A DNA stretch of 64,000 nucleotides, from the NCBI GenBank assembly GCA_026168455.1, contig CM047426.1, positions 82,363,986-82,427,985 of the forward strand, read 5' to 3'. The position numbers and the translations under genes were made by a program. The notes under the pieces were generated by a model. It was not told where the DNA came from. It saw only the letters and a program-made list of their open reading frames with translations, and searched no databases. This document shows, piece by piece, positions 34,201 through 47,808 of the stretch (position 1 is its first letter; each line of letters begins with the position of its first letter). Origin of the DNA: Theocolax elegans. Lineage: Eukaryota; Arthropoda; Insecta; Hymenoptera; Cerocephalidae.

Positions 34201-35000
34201 AAATTTTGAAAATATTCATATACTAAAATAGTCAAATATATTTTATCATTGATTTTTGTCCTAAATTTTCCATACTTTTTTTCAGTCGATATCGCATGCA
34301 TTGAAGTGTAAAATTTTGATATTTTACTGTAAAAATATTATTTATCGAGCATTGATAAAATAAGGCGCGTGAAAATATTTACATGTATCAAATAAACAAA
34401 TTTGAATTATTCTGTTTATGTAAATTTAATTATATATAAATACAACCGTTTTGAATTTCATCGTAAAAAATGTATTTACGCGCGGAGACAAGTAAGTACT
34501 TATTCTTACACGCATGTACAAATTAAATCATGCCGTATCTTAAAATATAGCATGCCATATTTCTCTGACAATTTTCTTAAAACAACATTTTACTTGAGGG
34601 TATAGTATAAACACATTCTAGGTCAAAAAAATATTCTTTTACTAAAAAATATATACATATACGTATATACATGTAAATGTACACACGTGTATAAAAAGGG
34701 TATCTTGAAAATAGGTAAAAGAGTATCTACGCGCTGTATAGTACGCCAAAGTTACGCCAAGGAAATCTATTTTTCGGGTCACCGTACTTCGAAACGCGAG
34801 GGAAAATTCGCGCATCGCAAGATTATTAAGATGCTCGAGTGTCATAACACCGCTGGGGTATATGTATATATATACGTATACTTCGCGCTTATACGTATAA
34901 ACTCTCCTAATTAACGCGGATAATGTTCGCGCACGCTCCAAATTCCAAGGCCGAATTCCTCCCGAAACGGACTGGGATTATGAAAAAAGTGAATTAATAA
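31231..35000. other. Non-coding, AT-rich with small CpG patches
   Basis: Patches at 31480-31600, 32030-32340 and 34720-34960 are less AT-rich. No coding exon or RNA gene recognised. Confidence 0.45.
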
Positions 35001-37160
35001 TAATAATAAATAAGGAACATTAGGAAGGGAAAAAAGAAATCAGGTTGTAATCGGTGAGCAACAAGTTGCCTCTGAGAAATCGCGAGAGCACCGCAATTTT
35101 CTTCCCTTCTCAATTTTTTTTTCACTTTCTTCTCTTTCATATTCTTTTTCGTCTCGATTATCGTGTCACTCGAGAACTGACTGTACTCGCATTTTTTTTT
35201 ACCTCGGCGCGAGCTGAGCGCGCATATAAAAGAAAACGAGCTCGTTCAGGATAATCCTTATTTTCCTTTTTCTTAATTTTATTGCGGCTTAATAGCGCTC
35301 TTTCGCGGTATTTTGTTGAGTTTTTTAGAGAGTATTTGGCGGTTGTTCTCAGACTCGTATTACAATGATACGATGAAAAACAGATAAATATTTCATTTTT
35401 ATTTTATTTACAAACTACTCTGTTTTCTGGAGATTTAGTTCTTGATTTAAGTATTCACTTCAGCTTTTTTTTCTCCTTTATGCAACGTCTATTAATGGAC
35501 TCGACGGTGAATTATTAGCCACTTAACGATTTAATACTTGCATATTTTATTTCTCAACGTATATATTGCTCGATCAGTTTGAACTGCAGTTAATGGCGAC
35601 GACGCGAATGACAAGCATAGAAATGCAAGTTATATTATTTAACGATTTCGTAGATTAAAGAAAAGAATAGAACCATTTATTTTGCATTAAAATCGGAAAT
35701 TAGCATGGTGTACTGTAAACAAACCAATTATCTGCTCATTAATATAATATTATAAACATTAGGGATATATATATATATACCGAGAAAAGTAAAGTACAAC
35801 GATAAAGAATGTTCTTATCTTGTAACCCCTGATAATCAGGTTGAAATAACCTCACGCATGCCCTCGAAGGTACGTATCGTGCGAAAATAATACTAGGTAT
35901 ATCTCTGTTTAAACTGTTTCACATCGCAGCCTTAATAACTACCGACCTAATTGGATTTTCGTGATATATATACATATATATATAAATATATATACGCATA
36001 CATGTACGTGCAATTATTATTTAATGGGGTCAACGAGCCGAGTGCCGTCGGTTGCGTGCAAAACTGATACATCTTGCGTAATTAGGAGATGGTTATTTTA
36101 GAATTTTCTTTTTTACACGGAAGCACGAGCACTTTACTAAACTCGCATTCACACGAAAATTTCCTCCGAGATTTTTCCATTCGTTTATTCCGCATATTTT
36201 TTTACTCATTTCTTTTTCTAATTTGTGGATGCTACTCGCGACTTAGTATTCGCACTCGAGGTCTTGATCGCACGAGCATGAATTTTTAGCGAGTCAAGAA
36301 GAAACGTATAAATTAGTTATGGAATGGGTAAGAAGAATGTGATGTTGTCGCGATAATATTAAATATACATATATATTTATGTAAAGTACAAAATAGAGGT
36401 ACGCAACGTCTATCTAATTATGAATAATAATTTGAAAAGTTGAAAAAATATTTAATAATATTATATTTTAACGAGTTGTTTGACTTTCTCATTTTATCCA
36501 ATGGAATGTATATTTTATTTATTTACATTCACTTTTTTAAACATTAGAGACATTACGAGTACGATTATTGATATTTTAACTATTATTTAACAGCTAAATT
36601 AGCAGTGGTATATTTATAGGTTTACAAGTAACACTAACGCATTTGATCAAATGCTGATATTACAAAAAAAAATTTTTCATTTCGCTCTACATATTTATAT
36701 AATGCACACATAGTATATATTCAAATTTCATATATTTCGCCATTACAGCTCTCCTATCTCGAATTTATTTATAATCCATAATATAATATTCTATGTATAT
36801 ATATATTATTTTTTCCGTGACACATTGTATTATTCGAATGTCTCATTATTAACGTCAACGCGTGAATGGAATAACACCAAAGAGCAGAAAAAAAGCCAAC
36901 AACAAAAGAGTCAGACGTTCGATGCAACAAAAGTAGGAAGCAGAGTCAACCTAAAACTCAGTCGGTCTTTTCTCTGTATCTCTACAACGTCATATTCCTC
37001 CAAAGAGGGAGAGAGAGAGGGGGGTTGAGAGGGAGAGGGATATATACCAGAGACCAGAGAGAGCCGTGATTATTTATGCAGGCAGTAAGCGCTTGGATAA
37101 AATCTTTCTTTTTATCTTTCTTTGTGTAGTGTACGTATGTATAGGTACATGGAGCTTTCA
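35001..37160. other. Non-coding; candidate regulatory island and GA tract
   Basis: The 35050-35260 island is CpG-rich and ends in a TATA-box-like CATATAAAAG at about 35222 on the plus strand. A second GC-richer patch at about 36020-36290 and a GA-rich tract at 37004-37041 follow. No protein match. Confidence 0.4.
37004..37041. repeat. (GA)n low-complexity tract
   Basis: GAGGGAGAGAGAGAG followed by G-rich units. Confidence 0.85.
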
Positions 37161-40100
37161 TTACCCAAGTGTCATGGGATATAACGAACCTGGATAGTTT
37201 TTTTTTCGTTGCGGAGTATTCGGAATTACGAATGAATTTCGAATATCCGTGTAAAAATAAGTATAATTATGCAGTCGTGTATCAGTCAGGATTACGATTA
37301 TTTGCACCAACAGATTTGAATTTCGGAGCTTTTATTAAAATTAGACTTTTTTATCATTACTGTACTACGTTATTAATAATTGTAACGATTCATCTTTTAA
37401 GATTATTTAAAATATAACTTTAAAGCAATATATGAACATGACAGAAACGGGCTTCATTAATTACCTAGGAAATAAACATTTCAAACGAAAATTGTGAAAA
37501 ATGTTGACAGTTCTTTTCCTTGTGATGAATTATTTAGCTCATAGTTTTCTTTCATTTATTATAATGGAATCAGCTGATCCACGGCACTTGTTAATTTAAA
37601 AAGCTATTATTATATATATCATTATAATGATATTTTCAGCGAGTAAGTTAAAAATAAATGTACAAGCTATGTAAAAGTCGGTAAAGATGTCTTCAACTAA
37701 TATAATTATAAAAGTACTCGCACGTTTAGTAGGGTATCAAAGGGAGAAATAATAAGTGATTCATTGATTCATATTAACTTATCTAAAACTTAAAAAAAAC
37801 AATTTTTCTTAGCTGAAATCGTATTTTATTTAAAAAGTAATAAATTGATTATAATATATATATATATATATAATATATATATAATATTATATAATAAAAT
37901 AGTCGAAAAATGTATAAAAAATTTTCCATTTTTGTTCCTACCACGAAACGCTTTTTATTGTATTTTATATAATCATGTATTAAAACAATATCAATTTATT
38001 GTTGTGTTTATGCTGTTTTTGAACTTATAAAAATAGATTGAGTTTTCATTTAGGTATGACCCATTTAATTTAATTCGATTTAATTTTCTAATTGTGAATT
38101 GTAGCTTTTAGCAAGTAAAAACATCCGTATAGTGCATAATGGTGTTTATAAAATCAATTTAGATCAAAATCGTGCATCAAACATTGTAAGTTCTAAATTT
38201 ATGTTTGACCAAGAGAATCTTGCGGAGGAAGCTTATATAAAGTATAGAGTATGTATATATACCTGTGGTCCTACATTAATATTAATCTAAAGCCTTCGAC
38301 TAGCGTTAAATTGGAGCAATCTGCGTAGACCGAGATTGGCTTCTCTCAATTGTTATACCCAGTAATACTGTGACAAGGATGACAAACGTAAGCTCATTAT
38401 CACAGTTTGCCTGTTATTAATATTTCTGAATCCTTAATTTTTTAAACTTTTCTGGTAGAAATATGGTCGTTTTTAATTGTTTGACATTAACAATACCTAT
38501 TTTCAATAAATGTCGATTTTATATTGGGTTTGATTTCTACTAGGGATCTACCAATCTCGTTTAAGTTTTTTGTACATATATAGATTTATTATGTAAATTA
38601 CGCGCTCTAGAATTAGTATTTTACTGCATTATTTTAATTGTGAGAAATATTGGTTAAATTTTCATTATTCATGATTAAAAATTATTATTTATTTCCTTCT
38701 TATTTCTTACGTTTGATTTCTTTTTAACAAACATTAACTTTTGATAAGATGTCAATTTTCATCGACCAAATATTATTTATCTCTGCCGGAATTCTTTTTA
38801 AACTCGCTACTCTGCGATATTGTCAGACAGCATATTTGGGGTTAGTAGATTTTTGGTGCAGGGGACAGTCAGATTGCTTTATTAATAATTTGTTTTTATT
38901 TTCAGTTATTGTTTTTATTTTTTATTTTTTATTTTTATTTTTATAGATTCTTCGGGGGTGTTTATAAGTAGGGGCAATCTGACTGCCCATATAATTGACT
39001 GTAAGACCGATAAAAATATTAATTAATTTAGTTATACTACAGTCGACATAAGTAATATTTTATTAATTGATATTGTAAAGAATTATGAAATAGTATTCTC
39101 TTACATCGAGAATAGTATCGAGTGTTTTTTTGACTTTGAGTATCTAATTTTAAAAAATGAGTAAGAATTGAAGTATATAGTTGTTTCTAAAATAATTATA
39201 GCAATACGTTGTTCACGAAAAAGTACAAAAGCAAACGTATCTCTCTGTCAATAATTTGCGCAAAGTTAGCAATGCTTAGGTGTATGCACTAAAAGTATGT
39301 GACGGGGCTTGAGAGAAGAAGAAAGCAGTAAGTTTGCTTTTCAACGACTTGGCGTAATATTGATGAAAATACGACACTCGTGACAAGTACAAATGGCTCT
39401 CCAGGTGAGAATTTATATAGGTATATGCAGTGTATGATCAAAAGAATATTGAGTTTAACAGGGAGATAAGGAAAATAAATTATATTTAAACTTAAAGATG
39501 AGATCGAAAGTTTTATATTATGTAAATGGTGAAGAACGTGTTAACTAATGCGTCTAGATGGGAATCGATAATATGAGGAAAGAAATAAACTGGGAATCAG
39601 GTATATTATTACTTGCACGTTGCACTACACTTTACATCTTTTTACGTTTATAACTGGATTGGTGAAACACCGTGTGTAAATTACCTCCAATGATTATATT
39701 TGATCAGTCCAAGTCGTACACGACACCGAGCAAAGAACGAGCGAATTTCATAGAAACAAGATACGAAATATTAATTGCCACGAGTTTTTGCATACTTTCG
39801 TTTTTTCCTACTTGTCTTGTACATACTTCTTCTTCCTTTTGAGTATTGAAGCGGCCACAGCAACTACTTACGGTGTTTGCAGAACGTTGTCGACTCCGCA
39901 AGAACACCAGTATAACGTTTTAATCGAGTGTCTGAAAATTTTTCAAAAGTTTGATTAAATTTTTCTTCGCTGTTAAGACTTTATATATTTTTGATTCCGC
40001 TTTATGGAATAACGAATGCTTTTGTTACCTTAAATGTTTGCCGTATAAGTGTAACAATCACTTTACACTGATAATGTAAAAACCAACTTTGTAATAAAAG

Positions 40101-41150
40101 TTAGTTGAGAGATCTACCTCCTTTTTTTTAGAGAAAAAGCTAACCTTAATTGTATTAACCTATCGATTCATTTGAATGCTAAATATTCGTAATAGTTGGG
40201 TAAAAATTTTATAGGAACATTCCAATAATTTCTAAAATTCTCGTAAGCTATACCCGCAATACCTCAGAGGTTCTTAATTCTTCGACCTGTCTGTAATACA
40301 ACGGAAAATGCCGTGCAGAGATTGGACAAGTTATATATATGAATTAATATTTCGCCTTCCAGCATATTCTTACATACAACATTTTTTTACCACGCAACGA
40401 GTCGATTAGAATTGCAAGTAACGAGTATTTTAATATTGAGAAGCGAAACAATTATGTTTAGTGCATCAAGATGCTACAACAAAGATTCTGGAAGGAGTTT
40501 AACGCTTTGTTCACGCATCTTTTTACATTCCAATAAGCCTTCCATAAACACTTAACTGAGTATTTGTCAGTTAATTACATGCTGCTGATGTAGCCGCGTG
40601 TAGTACACGCATGTAAGTAGTGTATTATAGATGCACAAGTAGATAGCTGTCGCGTATAGTCAGACCGCATAATTTAACAATTCTATTATCTCGTACTTAT
40701 TAACTCGAGAAATTCAAAGGATACATTTGTTTTAATGTATATTATAACCATATAACAATGAAATGTTAATCAACAATACTCGTTAAATAATATTTTTTGG
40801 AAATCTCAATGTCATTACATTAACATTGCATAATTAATTAAATGAAAGTTATGCTGGAAATGTGAATGAGAAAATATTTACGTTAATTAAATTATGCGGG
40901 ATAAATAATCTCGTAACACATGTAAAAATTTGATATACTTATACGAAGGTGCACATCAATCTGCACGCACAGATGATTTCAAAGAACTCCGGATCATGTT
41001 AAATCTGGCATTTTGCCGTCGAAAAGCTGAAGTATATACCGACAAAAAGCTGTGAATTTGAACTTCATTTCGTAAATTGGTACACGAGGATAATTCGAAC
41101 GACATTCATGCACACATTCCTAACGAACTCGTCATTAAATTTTCCCTGGA
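37161..41150. other. AT-rich non-coding sequence
   Basis: No gene recognised. It includes an AT microsatellite at 37852-37893. A 12-bp inverted repeat (CAGTCAGATTGC at 38866-38877, complement at 38974-38985) was noted; it is probably old-repeat debris. Confidence 0.4.
37852..37893. repeat. (AT)n microsatellite
   Basis: AT dinucleotide run interrupted by AA. Confidence 0.85.
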
Positions 41151-41770
41151 TTTTTATAAGCAATGAGCAAAAAAGGAGTCAGAACTAGAGTGAGGTATAG
41201 CGAGTGAGAGGGCTAGAGAGAGAAGCACAAAAGTAACACTTTGTACGTAACGGAAAAGCCACGATATCAAAATCGGTAAAGGTGGCACTGCGTTTATCCA
41301 TGAGTTTCAAATTCGAAAAAAAAGCGTAAAAGTCGCGTGTCAATTAGTAGACGCGCGTGGGTATTTCCGTGAAAAAAATGTATATACGAAGATAATAATG
41401 GTGTGGGGATGAAAAAAAAGCGGTATAACCAGTTTCGTTTTTACGGCTGAGCTTTCCAGTGTTTTTCGAATGGAATAGCAGAGAAAGAGATAGAGAGAGG
41501 AAAGAGAGAGGAAAGAGAGAGGAGCTCGTTTATTGTGAGGGGGTGGAAATGTTTGCGGACGCGCTTATTAGCGGGACGCGAGACGCATCACGTATCCACC
41601 TCGCGTATACCCAGAATCGCTAACGAACTCGCCGGCGGTGTTTTTAACTTTTCTTCTGGTCTTATTCGCTTGCGATCTCCAACGATTTTGTTTTGATGGC
41701 CAAGAGAAAAAGTCCGGGGCGAATGTTTGCGTATGATACGTCGGATTCATGCAATTACGTCATTAAAGTA
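41151..41770. promoter_or_regulatory. CpG-containing island with GA tract
   Basis: Less AT-rich than its flanks. A GA-rich tract at 41480-41524 is followed by a CpG-rich segment to about 41730. No coding match, so function is inferred from composition only. Confidence 0.3.
41480..41524. repeat. (GA)n / GAGAGGAAA tandem tract
   Basis: Contains a GAGAGGAAA unit repeated about three times. Confidence 0.85.
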
Positions 41771-42890
41771 TATGCACGCGGGATTTGTCTTTAATTTGTC
41801 GACTTTTTTTTGTTTTTCTTTTTTTTTTTTGCTTTAATTCGCGGGGGAGTTACGCTTAGCTAGGCAGCAAAATACGTATTTGTATATTACGACTACCAGA
41901 GAGTATGTAACGTTGAAAAAACGTACGTTAATGATATTAACGATTAAATGTTATATAACTTTGAGTATGTACGTTGGAGAGAACGATATACAAATCGATG
42001 TGGACTGTGAAAATATTTTCTCAGGTAGAATTATTTAAATGTTGGTTCAATTGGGTTTATTTTTCGGTTTAAAATTAATATTTTATTAATTATTTAATTT
42101 ATTGAAAATGTATTATATCAATTTGTATAATACATTAATATTATTTCAGAATCTTCTGTTTGAAAAAAATGTACTTATTTTTGTACACTTATAGAGACCA
42201 TTTATAGACCAATTTCTCATCATATAATTATTAACAAATTTTTTAATGAAAGATATATGTATAATAATAATAAAATTGTTAAGACCTGCAACTGTATTAC
42301 TGTAAATTTTGTTTTTTATAAATTCATAACTTCTTATTAATTAGATGTACAAGGAATCCATTTATGTGTAAATATTTCAATATATATTTGTCCACGTTGC
42401 AAGGCCTCAAACGATACATTTTGAATTGTCAACTGACGTGTTTGACTTTTCAAATTCTGTATATGACCAGAGTAAACATCAACAAAAAAAGGTTGATATT
42501 TATTTTGACTATAGTGATTCTCCATATATTTGAATATATATACATATACATAAAAATGTTAAAAGGAGCATTCAACCCGTTCCACCGATAGGATGACAAA
42601 TAAAAATAAATGTAATTACGCGAGAAATTTAAATTAAAAAGACAAAAATTGATTGATCGTTCTAAATAAAAAAATGTATACTGTTCGAAATAACGCGTAA
42701 AGATAATATAGTGTGGTGATAAAAAGAAACGTCTTGAAAAAATAGTTTCGCGAAAGCACGATTCGATCGAGGAAATAGAGAAAAATAAAAGAGAATATAA
42801 CTATCCTGAGATTGATATACGAGTACATATAGGAATATCTAGGAATGGTCTCTAACGACATATAGAGGTTGTGTACTATATACGCAATAG
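41771..42890. other. AT-rich non-coding sequence
   Basis: No gene or RNA recognised. Confidence 0.4.
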
Positions 42891-43300
42891 CCTCCTCCTC
42901 GGGCCTTATCGCAAGCCCCATATATATACATAGCCCGAGTTCTCTCTTCTCGGTGAGTGTATAAACCGAGGTAAATAGAGTGGCAGGGTATAGCACACGG
43001 ATCGTTAGATGCGGCCGCGCGGATCCGATGGATGACACGCTATATGGCTATCGCGCTGACGTAGCGCGCGCTCCGCAAAAATACGTCTCCGAAATCCGGC
43101 CATCGATGCGCTGAGAATCAACTCGATCGGGCTGACGCGAATCATCCGAGACTGGTATACGTATACAGGTGTGCGTGTGTATGTGCGCGCGCGTGTGTGT
43201 GTGTGTGTACAGGTAGATGGGTAGGCTGAGGGAGAGGAATTACGCGCTTAGGGTTGTGGAATTGACCGACATCCTCTAGAGTCTTTATTTCGTGCTCCAA
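42891..43300. promoter_or_regulatory. CpG-rich island with GT/CG repeat
   Basis: One of the most CpG-dense stretches of the right half (42990-43150), followed by a GT/GC dinucleotide tract at 43168-43209. No coding frame of recognised type. Candidate promoter, enhancer or non-coding first exon. Confidence 0.35.
43168..43209. repeat. (GT)n with internal (GC)n
   Basis: GT runs surrounding a short GCGCGC core. Confidence 0.9.
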
Positions 43301-45200
43301 GATTCTTCTTTCTTCCAAGGAAATGTGATTTACCGAACTGATTACTATACCTTATTTTCTTATCACGTGTGTCGTTTAAGCAGTTCCACAAATTAATGTC
43401 ACGTTTAAATATATATAATCTACAAAAAATCCTATTTGTAAGTGTATAATTTTAGAAATGTAGAATAATTGGATAATAGATCAAGTTAATTTGTAATATT
43501 TATAAAAATGTAATAAAATGATAAAGCAAACAAATAGATTTCCTGTGTATAACTGTTACTGTATTAGTTTGATTTAGGTGTAAGATATAACGGTACATCG
43601 TATGTTTCATGTTCAATATTCACGAAGGGTCAACTCTCCACCGTATCAATATCACTTCGATCTGTCTATCGGGTCTAAACATCCATACAATGTTATATAA
43701 AGCATATCGTACATACATACCAAGTTACATCTGCACTTTCGTGCACCTGTCAATTCTCCCACGGTATACATACAAAGCTATTACAAATTTTGCTTTATGT
43801 AACGCACAACATTTGGAAATGACAATAGCGTAAAATCCCTCTTTTTTTTTATTCTACGCTTCTAGAATTTTCTTCTAATTTCTTTATTTTTGATGACATT
43901 TTGTATTTGTTACTTTTCCGTTGAACATAAATACCGAATTATTTACTCGTACATATACAACAAGCGGCCGTCTACGTTGAGGAAATTAAACCCGTACGTA
44001 TTTCATAGTCAAAAATACAGAATTTTTTTTTCACACTTTTTTTTTACCGAACGATATTTTCCTGTAAACTTTGTGAGGATGCGCTCGTGTTATCGTGTTG
44101 TCTATTTATCTGCGTGGATAATAAAAATTTGTATGCGCGGAGGGAGTTTAACACGTATGTATATGATAGCGTTGAACAAAGATTTATGTGAATAGCGATT
44201 TGACAGGAAGCTAATATTTGTGCCATTTTTCCGACGCTCATGTAGGTATTATAGAATATCAAAATTTATTATTTCCAAAATACCCTTACATATTTTACCT
44301 AATTAACCATTTGCATCAGTATTATTATTGTTACTATTATATACACCATTAATTATAACAACTTTATCGCAATTAAAATTGTGATAAGTATACAATTTCG
44401 TTGTATTAATTATTTTGTTGTGTCGAATGTTACAAAAACAATATTTATACGTAATTGTTAAAAACCCGTGCACGTATAATAGAAATATTTGTTTTGTTGC
44501 TTGACAATTTTCGTACATAAATTGTAAATTATTTTGGGTTGTAAATAAATGAATTATTAACAAAAAAAGTAAATAAATATAAATAACGTAAAATAGAAAT
44601 CGTCGCGAAAATCAAAGTTGGAGAACAAAAGAAGTGGGTCACAAAAGTGAAAAACGTTTGAGTGAACGAGAGAATGATCGGAAGGAATAAAACGTTGGGA
44701 TGCGTGAAAATGAGTGCTGGATAAACAATAGATTTTTGTAGTTTTGTATGCCATGGAATTTTCGGTCTCTTGTAAAAGAGAGCTCGATAAGATTTCAAAG
44801 CTATGGGTATATACCTACGTATTGTTTTGTGATTATCCGTCTATTGTTTTTTCATATTTAAGCATATTAAAGTTCGAGGAATAATGTATAATTTTTAGTT
44901 TCTCTAGGCAGCATTTTTATGGCAGAAGTTCCTATTCTAAAAATATGGAATAATTGATAAATTATTTAAAGTGTGTATATTGTTAAATTATTCTTTAACT
45001 TGTTGAAATGTGTCAACTATAAGATAATCTTTCAGTGAATGTTTTTAAAATATTTATTAATATTATACAATCGTCCTGAATTGGTAATATAACCAATAGC
45101 AATTCGCGTATTCAATTATTTGTAATAAAAGTACTAAATTCGAATGAAAATGTATCAATCTCCAAACGTTTGCCAACCTGAAAAGGAGTTTCTACCATGG
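43301..45200. other. AT-rich non-coding sequence
   Basis: No gene recognised; open frames on both strands are AT-driven. Confidence 0.4.
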
Positions 45201-45680
45201 TTGAAAACGGGAAAACATTGGAAAACGCGCGCGCATCCCTCAAGTATTCAAAGTAGCACACAATTTTAATACCCCGTCGCGTCTCTCTTGTGCATTAATT
45301 ATATATCAAACGTAGCGTGGAAGATATATAGGAAATCCCGAAGACCCGTCACCTTCTAATGCGATTTCCAGCCTCGCATAAGCGAGATCGCTAGGTTCTA
45401 TCTCTTCTTGCATTGTGACGCTGGGTTGTCAAGATCGGCTGGCTGTTCGCGGGCTACGTTTTCAAATATTCATTGCTCGAAGGAACCCAAGGGATGTGCA
45501 TGGATTTCGCGTCTCTAAGTATATCCCTGTTGCTAAGAGCATTTTATGCACGATTGAGTCTTTGTCGCTGGGTGTCGGAAATAAACCTTATACCGGGACT
45601 ATACCAGAATTTCAAATGACGTACTCACCTTCCGACTTCTATATTCGATTCACTTTTGTGGGATATTAGCTAGATTATAT
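45201..45680. other. GC-richer segment with an 84-codon frame, not recognised
   Basis: Composition rises here and a plus-strand frame runs 45415-45669. The residues match no family I know and no splice-site pattern supports an exon. Probably regulatory or non-coding. Confidence 0.25.
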
Positions 45681-46265
45681 TTAAAATTTCATTCATTATG
45701 TCAATTTCATTTAGATACGGATGAACAAATTTTAAATTTTGCTTTTTATGCCGATTGTATTTGTGGTTTTTAAAATATAAGTACTCTCTAATTCTCGTAC
45801 GCGTTTAACTTTTTTTCGGTTCTTGAAGAATCATCGTAATCCGTTAAAATTTGTTTTCCTTTATAGTATATATATACTGGATGCAATGTATTTCCATCCG
45901 CAATTTACTACCATGGAGCATACGCATTTTGTTACATTATTTCAATATCTTCTTATGTATTATGCATCTACTAATTTCGTATTTTAAGAAACAATAATTT
46001 ACGTTTTACAGTAGAATACCATTCGACGCTTTTCTTATTTAAAATGTGAATTTTAAGAAATCTTAAATATTTTAGAAACAGCAAGTTCTTTGCATTAATA
46101 ATTAATAAGTCAACCTCTGCAGAAAACGGGTAGATAATAAATCCACTCGCATAAATCTTTTTGATGAAAACAATTTCCATATGGTGAGCGCGTGAGGAAA
46201 ATTTTTCTAATGCTAAACTAACTAAATAAAATTTCAAGCAGTTCGAACTCCTTGAGGAATAAAAA
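45681..46265. other. AT-rich non-coding sequence
   Basis: No gene recognised. Confidence 0.4.
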
Positions 46266-46329
46266 ATAGAGAGGAAGAGAGAGAGTGGCAGACAGAGATA
46301 GAAAGAAGAGACAGAGAGAGAGAGAGAGG
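46266..46329. repeat. (GA)n tract
   Basis: GA dinucleotides with occasional GGCA and AAGA interruptions. Confidence 0.85.
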
Positions 46330-46760
46330 TTCGCGACGCCTTGAAAAAGGCGTCTCCGAGAAAAAGAACTTCATAAAAACAGTCGCGCGAAATCGTTTTC
46401 CGTTCAATTTCTCGCGTCCCGAAAATTTCCTCTCGCTTCTCTTTCATATTACATCCGGTGCCGTCGCCTTTAGCCACGTCTGCAAGAGCAGTACCAGTCT
46501 CAAGTAGTACCAGTCCCGCTGGAGTCAGCCGAGCCCGAGATCGCGCGCGCGCGCGCGCACGCGAACGCTAGGGGACGAAACTTTCGTTCTACAGTATTAT
46601 TTTTCATACTAACTATATCGAGATCGCGGCGCATCAAAAATTTTCCTCGCGTACGGAACATCCGCTGCGCGCTCGTAAAACATCATTGGCCGACCCTCGA
46701 GTACCGCTAATCGGGCTTTATATTTTTTTTTCTCTCTGTATCCGCAGGGAGCTGTAAATA
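46330..46760. promoter_or_regulatory. CpG-rich island
   Basis: GC-rich with a repeated AGTACCAGTC (about 46488 and 46504), a CG dinucleotide run at 46541-46563 and many further CpGs up to 46690. It resembles a promoter or non-coding first exon, but no transcript can be assigned. Confidence 0.35.
46541..46563. repeat. (CG)n tract
   Basis: Alternating CG run, a potential Z-DNA former. Confidence 0.9.
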
Positions 46761-47571
46761 ATAAAGCGGTAACTCGAGCATATACGATTGAATTGAAAAT
46801 CAGATCTACGGATTCTTGGGATTTTCTCCCTTAGTTTTTCTTTTCATTTTTTAATTTAATGATTAATGTGATTCATTGCTTCCTCGTTGGTGGTAGGACT
46901 TGTGGTTAATACATTTTATAGATCGGTTTTTCTTCTAACGAAGTATCATCAACAATTTCTAAGGAATTCAATTATTCTTTTTTATAGTTATGCATTAGCT
47001 CCATTTCACATAGGTAAATGTTTAAATAGGTAGTTAATTTTTTCCAATTTCGTGTGTTTCTCATCTGTTTTTATGTGAATATTTAAATATATATTAAAAG
47101 CTTTCAGTTAAATTATAAATAGACTTTGTTAATTTTCATTTTAATACTAACTGCAGGTATATGAAGGTAATATCAATTTCATAATTGAAATAAAAAACAT
47201 GATTTTTCATAAGTTCATTAAAATATATAAATACTACTTATCATAAAATAAACCATTTTTATTTCATATAATATAGAATCCTTTGATAGATATGAAATGA
47301 GTAGATTTGTCTACCTATATTATTTGCCAGTGTTCTAGGTTTATTGATATTATAAATGATAAATCAGATTTTATTTGTAATTGACTATCATTCAATAAAT
47401 AAATCGATATTAAATTAATAATTAAAATTTTTTACAATTAATTTGTATATAATTCCCAAAAAAAAGTTGAACTAATTTTAGAAATTGTATAAAATGTTGC
47501 AAAGAATATTTATAAATTAATATATCATAATGTATTTTACACAATGTACATATAATTATATAATAGTTATG
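46761..47571. other. AT-rich non-coding sequence
   Basis: No gene recognised. Confidence 0.45.
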
Positions 47572-47808
47572 ACTAATGTTTAACGAGGCCTGCGATCGCT
47601 CGGCCGGTAGGGTGTCGGGCTCGTAATCTGGAGGTCCCAGGTTCGATTCCCGGAGTGATACAAGCACCACTGGGGAATGTATTTTCAACAAGTGCTTTTT
47701 TCACCAAGACATCGTATGACCTCCGTCGCTGATTAGCACCGATTTGGGAGCATAAAAAGAGCAACGTTAAAATAATATAAAGAAAAATAAAAACAAACTA
47801 ATGTTTAA
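47572..47808 (+). mobile_element. tRNA-derived SINE with perfect 12-bp target duplication
   Basis: ACTAATGTTTAA occurs at 47572-47583 and again at 47797-47808, flanking a 213-bp element. The head is tRNA-like: an A-box-like TCGCTCGGCCGG at 47596-47607, an anticodon-like loop CTCGTAA, and an exact B box GGTTCGATTCC at 47640-47650. The acceptor stem does not pair and the T stem has a mismatch, so it is not a working tRNA gene. The body runs through CACCACTGGGGAATG, and the A-rich 3' end precedes the second duplication. Such elements are copied by RNA polymerase III and inserted by LINE machinery. The anticodon-like CGT suggests a tRNA-Thr origin, tentatively. The intact duplication suggests a fairly recent insertion. 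Confidence 0.88.

Noticed and set aside
45415..45669. 84-codon frame in a GC-richer patch
   Set aside because: Starts with ATG but lacks any known motif, splice signals or neighbouring exons.
47584..47660. Functional tRNA-Thr gene
   Set aside because: The B box is exact, but the acceptor stem does not pair, the T stem has a mismatch, the anticodon stem relies on wobble pairs, and target duplications show a retroposed element.
47422..47764. Minus-strand frames containing PGIEPGTSRLRA
   Set aside because: This is the translation of the tRNA-like head of a SINE, not a protein-coding gene.
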